A DNA stretch of 22,055 nt, from the NCBI GenBank assembly GCA_010014835.2, contig JAAAKB020088962.1:1-22055 (forward strand), given 5' to 3'. The stretch is from Apostichopus leukothele. Lineage: Eukaryota; Echinodermata; Holothuroidea; Aspidochirotida; Stichopodidae. Below are positions 19,401-22,055 of this stretch, piece after piece. The translations under genes were made by a program, and so were the position numbers. Positions within the stretch are counted from its first letter, which is position 1. Each line of letters starts with the position of its first letter. The notes beneath the pieces are model-generated. The model ran no database searches and had not been told where the DNA came from. It worked only from the letters and a program-made list of their open reading frames with translations.

Positions 19401-19645
19401 AGTGTTTGACTTCATTATCCCTGTTGTATATATATAACCATATATGTCATTTTACTCCCTTTTCCTCTTCAGCACTGTTGCATCTGGTCTGAATGCTCTG
19501 GCAGCAGTTACTCTAATAGACATAGTGAAAGCATATAGAAATGGAAGACAAACAGTAACAACGTTTCCAGCGATAGACCAAGCTAGTGAAGAAGAGGCTG
19601 CTAAGAGACTGGACTATCAAGATACTGTACTCTCAAAACTGTTTA
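4274..19645 (+). CDS. SLC5-family sodium/solute symporter (SLC5A5/A6/A8/A12 group), partial (9 exons)
   Basis: Nine exons (4274-4493, 6281-6398, 9174-9241, 10571-10725, 13813-13953, 15784-15869, 17338-17369, 18015-18094, 19473-19645) join in consistent phase to 1,073 nt, about 357 residues. Hallmarks in order: PVAISVLASYLSAITVLGFPSE, QYW, TAYE-YLRKRF, ALGGIKAVIWTDVFQ, LNPDPTERLSLW, QTAVQRF, LFIACLFAGTLST, NALAAVT. Known: these plasma-membrane carriers of the LeuT fold use the sodium gradient to take up iodide (A5), biotin/pantothenate (A6) or short monocarboxylates (A8/A12). QYW after PSEVY and FAYYK recall SLC5A6, while other positions fit A8, so the substrate is not assignable. The Ser-Thr pair of the Na2 site (NIS S353/T354) is kept. 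Missing are the first exon (start codon and first helix) and the last helices with the C terminus; family members have about 600-640 residues. The loop after the sodium-site helix is longer than in NIS. Confidence 0.9.
4494..4739 (+). other. SLC5 intron, first part
   Basis: AT-rich intron sequence between the exon and the DIRS fragment that follows. Nothing recognised. Confidence 0.5.
4740..5270 (+). mobile_element. DIRS-like retroelement, reverse transcriptase/RNase H fragment (fossil)
   Basis: Plus-strand coding remnants fit the region that links reverse transcriptase to RNase H in DIRS elements: LGLMASVVDIVLLCML (family: xMASxxxxxPLCxLxMRPLQ) and, downstream, TDASRTGWGSIG (family RNase H: TDASxxGWGA). 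The stretch is richer in GC than the intron around it and ends near an 11-base G run at 5164-5174. It is broken, with several breaks, and lacks both ends. It has the same orientation as the recombinase copy at the right edge but need not come from the same insertion. Confidence 0.68.
5271..6280 (+). other. SLC5 intron, remainder
   Basis: About 1 kb of AT-rich intron. An open frame near 5469-5723 has no family resemblance and no splice sites that would fit. No element recognised. Confidence 0.55.
6281..6398 (+). CDS. SLC5 exon 2 of those visible (helix 4)
   Basis: The acceptor is tcttctgcag before 6281 and the donor is g|gtaaga at 6399. It begins on a codon boundary and ends one base into a codon. 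It encodes YLRKRFSPAVQYAGSVLFIIQ and the helix ending VLFAPAIALEA; the family has YLELRFNKxVRLCGTVLFIxQTxxYxGIVxYAPALAL. The split codon is completed as Val by the exon at 9174. Confidence 0.9.
6399..7069 (+). other. SLC5 intron, AT-rich part
   Basis: No exon or element recognised. Short open frames on both strands between 6470 and 6720 overlap one another and look like chance. Confidence 0.5.
7070..8340. repeat. Unclassified repeat-rich intronic block
   Basis: Composition changes at about 7070 to GC-richer sequence with G tracts. Two diverged direct repeats of about 75 bp lie inside, 7539-7617 and 8263-8334, about 720 bp apart. Both read from TGTATA(A/G)AAATTATGG to a shared end ATCAAGTGAGTGGC. 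This suggests a repetitive element or the ends of one, but no coding region, terminal inverted repeat or known family is recognised. Confidence 0.4.
7106..7135 (+). other. G-quadruplex-forming motif
   Basis: Five G tracts (4, 5, 3, 6 and 3 Gs) separated by loops of 1-3 bases lie within 30 bases. This satisfies the usual G3+N1-7 quadruplex rule on the plus strand, which is also the coding strand of the SLC5 gene, so it would be present in the pre-mRNA. Confidence 0.6.
8341..9173 (+). other. SLC5 intron, remainder
   Basis: AT-rich. Minus-strand open frames at 8383-8640 and 8748-8942 match no known family and overlap nothing conserved. No element recognised. Confidence 0.5.
9174..9241 (+). CDS. 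SLC5 exon 3 of those visible (helix 5)
   Basis: The acceptor is gttatcag before 9174 and the donor is ttg|gtaagt at 9242. The two leading bases complete a Val codon and the exon ends in phase 0. It encodes TNIPLWVTIIGTGLICSFYT followed by AL; the family has VTGxxLWxxxxxTGxxCTxYTAL. Splicing to 10571 rebuilds the signature YTAL-GGIKAVIWTDVFQ. Confidence 0.9.
9242..9590 (+). other. SLC5 intron with simple-sequence tract
   Basis: AT-rich intron. A (GTAT)n/(GT)n microsatellite lies at about 9532-9575, immediately upstream of the tandem array. Confidence 0.6.
9591..9890 (+). repeat. Tandem minisatellite, 135-145 bp unit, array A
   Basis: Two full units and the start of a third begin at 9591, 9726 and 9870. 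Each opens with (G/A)TAAACAnnATATCTnAA and contains TTTGGGGTCA followed by CAGxGGTCAAA. The periods are 135 and 144 bp. The unit is related to that of array B. Each unit holds several AGGTCA-like hexamers. Confidence 0.75.
9891..10570 (+). other. SLC5 intron, remainder
   Basis: About 680 bases of intron, perhaps including degraded repeat flank up to about 10000. No exon, element or RNA gene recognised. Confidence 0.5.
10571..10725 (+). CDS. SLC5 exon 4 of those visible (helix 6 and following loop)
   Basis: The acceptor is actttcacag before 10571 and the donor is gt|gtaagt at 10726. It starts in phase 0 and ends two bases into a Val codon. It encodes the most conserved family block, GGIKAVIWTDVFQ, then a helix (FLVLFGSLIAVLIFG), then GGPSNVWNYNKNHSKLNFF, which fits the 'GG...VW..N..GRL/I' outer loop of SLC5A6/A8. 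The frame stops just inside the intron, supporting the donor. Confidence 0.92.
10726..11099 (+). other. SLC5 intron
   Basis: About 370 bases of AT-rich sequence. No feature recognised. Confidence 0.5.
11100..11560 (+). repeat. Tandem minisatellite, about 145 bp unit, array B
   Basis: Three or more diverged units have a shared core near 11152, 11297 and 11442, (T/G)TAAA(T/C)ATGATAACTCA, spaced about 145 bp apart. Other shared parts are TTTATATTxGGTATGT, a GAGTACAAGAA segment and TGGAGGTCAAAGGT. The core and the GAGGTCAAA segment also occur in array A 1.5 kb upstream, so both arrays belong to one repeat family. Confidence 0.72.
11561..12569 (+). other. SLC5 intron between repeat arrays
   Basis: About 1 kb of AT-rich intron. 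Minus-strand open frames at 11880-12065 and 12124-12321 and the facing frames at 12354-12572 match no family and are judged chance. No element recognised. Confidence 0.5.
12570..13010 (+). repeat. Diverged repeat pair, array C
   Basis: Two related segments, about 12576-12760 and 12890-13000, share GCCAATGGACT...TTGGTGGGTAT and TGTATGATGTGA. The first starts with AGGTCAAAAGTCA, two hexamers one base apart. It may be distantly related to arrays A and B, but I cannot show that by eye. Confidence 0.5.
13011..13812 (+). other. SLC5 intron, remainder
   Basis: About 800 bases. The open frame at 13053-13253 resembles nothing known and has no matching splice sites. No element recognised. Confidence 0.5.
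13813..13953 (+). CDS. SLC5 exon 5 of those visible (helix 7)
   Basis: The acceptor is cacatatag before 13813 and the donor is gaa|gtaagg at 13954. One leading base completes Val and the last two bases start a Lys codon. It encodes LNPDPTERLSLWSLIFGG, then a helix with AVSQTAVQRF, then LTARTLKEAQ. The family has FNPDPxxRxTFWTxxxGG...GVNQxQVQRY. The NPDP, FW/LW-GG and VQR landmarks are kept, but the normally strict GVNQ reads AVSQ here. Confidence 0.92.
13954..15044 (+). other. SLC5 intron
   Basis: About 1.1 kb. Long open frames overlap on both strands at 14840-15101, and neither matches a family I know. The rest is AT-rich and featureless. Confidence 0.5.
15045..15150 (+). repeat. 53-bp tandem duplication
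   Basis: Two adjacent copies, 15045-15097 and 15098-15150, differ at one position (GCG against GTG near the start). The near identity implies a recent duplication within an intron. Confidence 0.92.
15151..15783 (+). other. SLC5 intron, remainder
   Basis: An open frame at 15158-15469 (103 codons) has no recognisable domain and low-complexity hydrophobic content. It is not needed for the SLC5 reading, whose phases join without it. No element recognised. Confidence 0.5.
15784..15869 (+). CDS. SLC5 exon 6 of those visible (helix 8)
   Basis: The acceptor is cctcactag before 15784 and the donor is aaag|gtaatg at 15870. The first base completes the Lys begun upstream and the last base starts a Gly. 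It encodes SVWYNLPGNVIMMTIVSLIG and the helix end LVLFAYYK, close to SLC5A6 (CLIGLVMFAYYQ). Confidence 0.88.
15870..16741 (+). other. SLC5 intron
   Basis: AT-rich. A short direct repeat of ATAAGGTTTAT lies near 16230-16260. A 143-codon open frame at 16314-16745 has no domain, no signal peptide and no suitable splice sites, and is not called a gene. Confidence 0.5.
16742..17125 (-). mobile_element. Probable Penelope-like retroelement fragment (fossil)
   Basis: A minus-strand open frame of 127 codons contains LDLTFSES, then TDRYAYLRYDSFHPEH, then YSQALHVRCI and a tail ELVARHFEQGYP. From memory this order matches the end of reverse transcriptase in Penelope-like elements (FLDLxxS..., TDxxxYLHxxSxHPxH, IPYSQALRIRRICS, ...RGYP). 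Only the C-terminal part is visible; the flanks on both sides give nothing I can align. It is an incomplete remnant, and its age cannot be judged from one copy. Confidence 0.55.
17338..17369 (+). CDS. SLC5 exon 7 of those visible (32-nt micro-exon)
   Basis: The acceptor is ttctcaacag before 17338 and the donor is cag|gtgaga at 17370. Two leading bases complete Gly, then DAPHMTTNDQ. It fills exactly the gap between FAYYK and the LYFV-like helix, where SLC5A6 has EYPMSIQQAQAAPDQ and NIS has ISAPDQ. The final D-Q aligns with the conserved APDQ. Phases on both sides fit only with this exon included. Confidence 0.85.
17370..18014 (+). other. SLC5 intron
   Basis: About 645 bases including the inverted repeat at 17557-17595. 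A minus-strand open frame at 17604-17915 (103 codons) resembles nothing known. No other feature. Confidence 0.5.
17557..17595. repeat. Perfect 13-bp inverted repeat with 13-nt loop
   Basis: Bases 17557-17569 (GGCTGTATAACCC) are the exact reverse complement of 17583-17595, with a 13-base spacer. Pairing ends sharply on both sides. It would form a hairpin in DNA or in the intron RNA. Confidence 0.9.
18015..18094 (+). CDS. SLC5 exon 8 of those visible (start of sodium-site helix)
   Basis: The acceptor is ctatttacag before 18015 and the donor is ag|gtaatg at 18095. It starts in phase 0 and ends two bases into a Ser codon. It encodes ILIYFVSGKLDQLQG and LFIACLFAGTL; SLC5A6 has [28 protein letters not shown]. 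The split Ser is the residue equivalent to S353 of the iodide symporter, a sodium ligand. Confidence 0.92.
18095..18831 (+). other. SLC5 intron
   Basis: About 740 bases of AT-rich DNA without a recognised feature. Confidence 0.5.
18832..19007 (+). repeat. Tandem duplication, about 95-bp unit
   Basis: Copies at about 18832-18916 and 18927-19007 share (T)AACCAAT(C/T)AAGGT and then a nearly identical block from ATGCTGATTTAATTGTGG to TTGCAAATTATTA. They differ by a 3-base gap and scattered changes in the first third. Confidence 0.85.
19008..19472 (+). other. SLC5 intron, remainder
   Basis: About 465 bases ending in a TA-rich stretch and a strong pyrimidine tract before the acceptor at 19471-19472. 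Nothing else recognised. Confidence 0.5.
19473..19645 (+). CDS. SLC5 exon 9 of those visible (end of sodium-site helix, cytoplasmic loop)
   Basis: The acceptor is cctcttcag before 19473 and the donor is ttta|gtatgt at 19646. The first base completes Ser, then TVASGLNALAAVTLIDIVKA; NIS has [20 protein letters not shown]. Relative to NIS, the Ser-Thr pair is kept, while the later hydroxyl pair S356/T357 reads Ala-Ser. A charged loop follows (YRNGRQTVTTFPAIDQASEE, then EAAKRLDYQD), about 18 residues longer than in NIS, before VLSKLF. The exon ends one base into a codon; the continuation is not in the window. Confidence 0.9.
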
Positions 19646-20243
19646 GTATGTACCTGCAACTATCTCCTGATTATTCAATATGATGCCAGATGACTAACAT
19701 TGATACTTTAAAATCAAGAAATGCTGATCTTTCTTTTTTCTTTTCTTTTCTTTATAACCCTTTTAACGCACAAGCTCACTCGTTTTGAGGTTACTGGCCA
19801 ATAGGATCAATAGGTGCCAAAGTCTGTAAACTTATCACAGGAAGAAACCTTACACATGCTAACGAGCTCCGAACATACAGTACAGTATGCACTTTATGAA
19901 TAATGTTTGACATTCTCGATATTTTAAGCAGAGTTGCATTTCGTGGTACCTGATGGTCTGGTCGTGGCGGTGCGCTCTGTGATTTCAATAGAAAGTTGGA
20001 AACTTTTACTGAGCTATGAAAGTGACCTAAAAAAAAGCAGTTCAACAATTATTTCTCATCTCTACATGAAGAGATTTGAGAAGTAACAGATTACTCCCAG
20101 GGCTCCGTAAGCAGCCGGTGATTTATGAGATAAATTTCTGCAAATCCACCCCCTCACCATCTACAATGCCTCTGTTGGGAGTTTGTTTAGATGAGTATTC
20201 TAATGAAGCTAACTATCCATTCAGTACTCTTTTATGAGAGCAT
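19646..20243 (+). other. SLC5 intron or 3' side, no exon seen
   Basis: About 600 bases. A pyrimidine tract lies near 19729-19754. I looked for the next SLC5 exon (a helix like GLSFGxGLLCxGxAY) in all frames and did not find it. Confidence 0.5.
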
Positions 20244-20555
20244 TTTGGTCAAATGTTGAGGCAGTGAACCTCTGATCTAAGGCTTGCAGGTTTGAGTCCT
20301 GGCCAGATCATTACGTTGTGTCCTTGGGCAAGGCACTTTATCTCCATTGCGTCTTTCCATCCAGGTGTATAAATGGGGACCTGTAAGATAGACTGTCAGT
20401 TGGGGGCTGTTTAGCCAACGCAATGGGAAGGGATTTGTCTCTATGTTTGACAGGTTATCGTTGACCAGGGTAATATTGTAAGGCGCCTCTGGCATCGTTA
20501 TCGGTGGATAAGTCTGCGCTTTATCAATCCTCAATATTATTATTAATATTATTTA
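20244..20555 (+). mobile_element. tRNA-derived SINE
   Basis: The head resembles a tRNA with an RNA polymerase III B box, GGTTTGAGTCC at 20289-20299 (consensus GGTTCGANTCC). A central block containing TCCTTGGGCAAGGCACTT (20321-20338), found in many animal SINEs, follows, then a body and an end GCGCTTTATCAATCC leading into an ATT-rich tail (20533-20555). The size of about 310 bp fits. The A-box part of the head is degraded. The ATT tail suggests mobilisation by a LINE that recognises such ends. Family name not assigned. Confidence 0.75.
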
Positions 20556-20556
20556 T

Positions 20557-22055
20557 CATGGAAGGAACCTCCATTAAACCTCCCTGCAGTGTACAGCTTA
20601 GGTCTACATCATCAGGGCATTCCTTTTCTTCAGTTTTTCTGACCGCAACTGGTTGATAACTGAAGGGGTCATCAGCGGTACTGTGGTACTGCAAGCAGTA
20701 CTGCGAGTGCTGCGGTACTGCGAGCGCTAACAAGGTCACCATACAGGCCACTGTCCTTGACTTCTTTAGCAGCAGATACAGAGAAACCGCTTTCCTGCAC
20801 CACAGTGGCGTCAGCAGGGCAAAGGATCTGCCCCATCACTCTATCCGCAAAGGATAACCATATCAGGGTTCATGTACTTTCGCCTCGCTCTCAGGATGGG
20901 GGGGGGGGGCTCTCTGGAGTCCTTCCACGCCCAAGTACGGGGGAGATAACATGGGAGGGAGAGGAACCACCGCGGCGACTTACGATTCCCGCCTGCGGAA
21001 GTTTGAAAAGTGGTGCCGACCTAGACAGATACTGTTTACTAAGGCCTTTATAGCACAAGTGGCCGAGTTCCTCCTCTCACTCTTCGGAGAAGGCAAACAG
21101 GTCTCAACAATCAAGAACTACAGGTCGGCTATCGCTGCCATCCACCAGGGTTGTCCAGACGGCTCCACGCTGGGCAATAGCCCAGACATCGCCCAGCTCA
21201 TCAAAGGCATGGCTAATCGCCACCCACGAGTCAGACGGTTAGCCCCCTCCTGGGGGCTCTCAGCAGTTCTGCATGCCCTGGCAGGGCCACCGTTCGACAA
21301 TGGCGAACGCTTCCCTGGCTGCTCTTACAAAGAAAACACCCTTCCTCATCGGGTAGCGTCAGCGAGAAGGAGGAGTTGCCTCCATGCCCTAACAACCAAG
21401 CAGAACCACATCAGATTCGAGGGCCATGGGGTGAGGATGGTTCCAGACCCGTCCTTCATTGCCAAGAACCAGGCCTTGACTTTCTTGCCTGGGGACATCT
21501 TCATTCCGGAAACCAAAACCCTTTCATCAGTGGCCGGTACAAGCGATGGTGCCCAGTCAGGGCACTGAAGTGGTACTTAAGCAGGACAGAGAAGTTGAGA
21601 GAAACAACCTCCCTTTTCATCCTACCACGACCACCTGACACATCGGCCTCCGAGGATACCCTATCCCGATGGCTAGTAGAGATGATCCGCCCGTTCACAA
21701 CGGGGGCTACCCGGCCAAGAGCTCATGACATCAGAGGGGTCTCGGCTTACACAGCTCTCTTTGCCGGTATCCCGATAGAGGACATCCTCAAGGCGGCAGC
21801 GTGGAGAACACCAACTACGTTTGTCGCCTGTTACTTTTTGACACTCTACACGCCGAGGCGGCTTTTGGTAGCGCGGTGATGCGAGGTCCGGTGGGTACTA
21901 GGTCCCACCCCTCGGGCCTCCCACCATCGGGCAGTGCCACTCGGTGCTAAGGTTGTGAGGAGACAGGTAAGCGAGGAGCGAAGTAAATATTCCAAAACTT
22001 ACTGGTTTGGATATTTACGAGTGACGAGCTTACCTGTCTCCATTCCCGCCTCCCT
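20557..22055 (+). mobile_element. DIRS-type retroelement, tyrosine-recombinase part and right end (fossil)
   Basis: GC-richer block running to the window edge. From about 20951 to 21879 the plus strand codes for a tyrosine recombinase: an N-terminal core-binding region (SRLRKFEKWC, then VSTIKNYRSAIAAIH) and a catalytic C-terminal part with AHDIRGVSAYTALFAGIP and AAWRTPTTFVACYF, the H-x-x-R box, the Trp that replaces the second His, and the nucleophile Tyr as in DIRS recombinases. This is the DIRS type, which integrates with a recombinase in place of a DDE integrase. The gene is followed by a terminal region with a hairpin (21959-22041). Bases 20557-20920 are probably also element-derived but have no confident identity. 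The copy looks broken, with at least one break, and is incomplete in the window. Good residual coding and the 44/45 terminal match suggest it is not ancient. Confidence 0.85.
21944..22041. repeat. DIRS terminal repeat with hairpin
   Basis: Bases 21959-21972 (GGAGACAGGTAAGC) are the exact reverse complement of 22028-22041. Inside, GTAAATAT-like arms pair again, giving an imperfect hairpin of about 83 bases. Bases 21944-21988 recur inverted at 3850-3894 (44 of 45). The element may continue past the window edge. Confidence 0.8.

Noticed and set aside
20280-20305. True tRNA gene suggested by the B box
   Set aside because: The cloverleaf cannot be completed and a SINE body and ATT tail follow, so it is a SINE head.
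3850-22041. One single DIRS element spanning the whole interval
   Set aside because: Complete DIRS elements are typically several kb, and the interval contains a host gene with conserved exons. Separate insertions or a rearrangement are far likelier.

Overview
The window comes from an animal genome. It is AT-rich, its genes are split into small exons by long introns with GT-AG borders, and its mobile elements are DIRS-type tyrosine-recombinase retroelements, a tRNA-derived SINE and a probable Penelope-like fragment. The two gene families, the DIRS copies and an intronic repeat rich in AGGTCA-like motifs suggest a marine invertebrate deuterostome, with an echinoderm most likely. That taxonomic call is inference and no marker here fixes it.

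Positions 1364-3493 (+) hold three exons of an alpha-2-macroglobulin/CD109/TEP/C3-type thioester-protein gene. They encode about 161 residues covering macroglobulin domain 5 and the start of domain 6. Neither the earlier exons nor the rest of the gene (bait region, CUB, thioester domain) is visible.

Positions 4274-19645 (+) hold nine exons of an SLC5 sodium/solute symporter in the SLC5A5/A6/A8/A12 (iodide, multivitamin, monocarboxylate) group. They splice in consistent phase into about 357 residues, from the second membrane segment to just past the sodium-site helix. The first exon and the exons for the last membrane helices are not in the window.

Between the two genes (about 3850-4240) lies a DIRS terminal fragment, and a second DIRS fragment with reverse transcriptase/RNase H sequence lies in the first visible SLC5 intron (about 4740-5270). 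The right edge (about 20557-22055) is a DIRS copy carrying a tyrosine-recombinase gene and a terminal hairpin, preceded by a SINE at 20244-20555. The terminal sequence at 3850-3894 matches 21944-21988 in inverted orientation at 44 of 45 bases, so the whole visible SLC5 segment sits between inverted copies of one DIRS end.

The introns carry two tandem arrays of a 135-145 bp unit (9591-9890, 11100-11560) and a looser repeat pair (12570-13010). They also hold two recent small tandem duplications (15045-15150, 18832-19007), a G-quadruplex motif (7106-7135), a perfect 13-bp stem (17557-17595) and a probable Penelope-like fragment (16742-17125, minus strand). No tRNA, rRNA, CRISPR array or prokaryotic feature was seen. 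The two host genes have no evident functional link; what calls for attention is why both are incomplete at their shared border.
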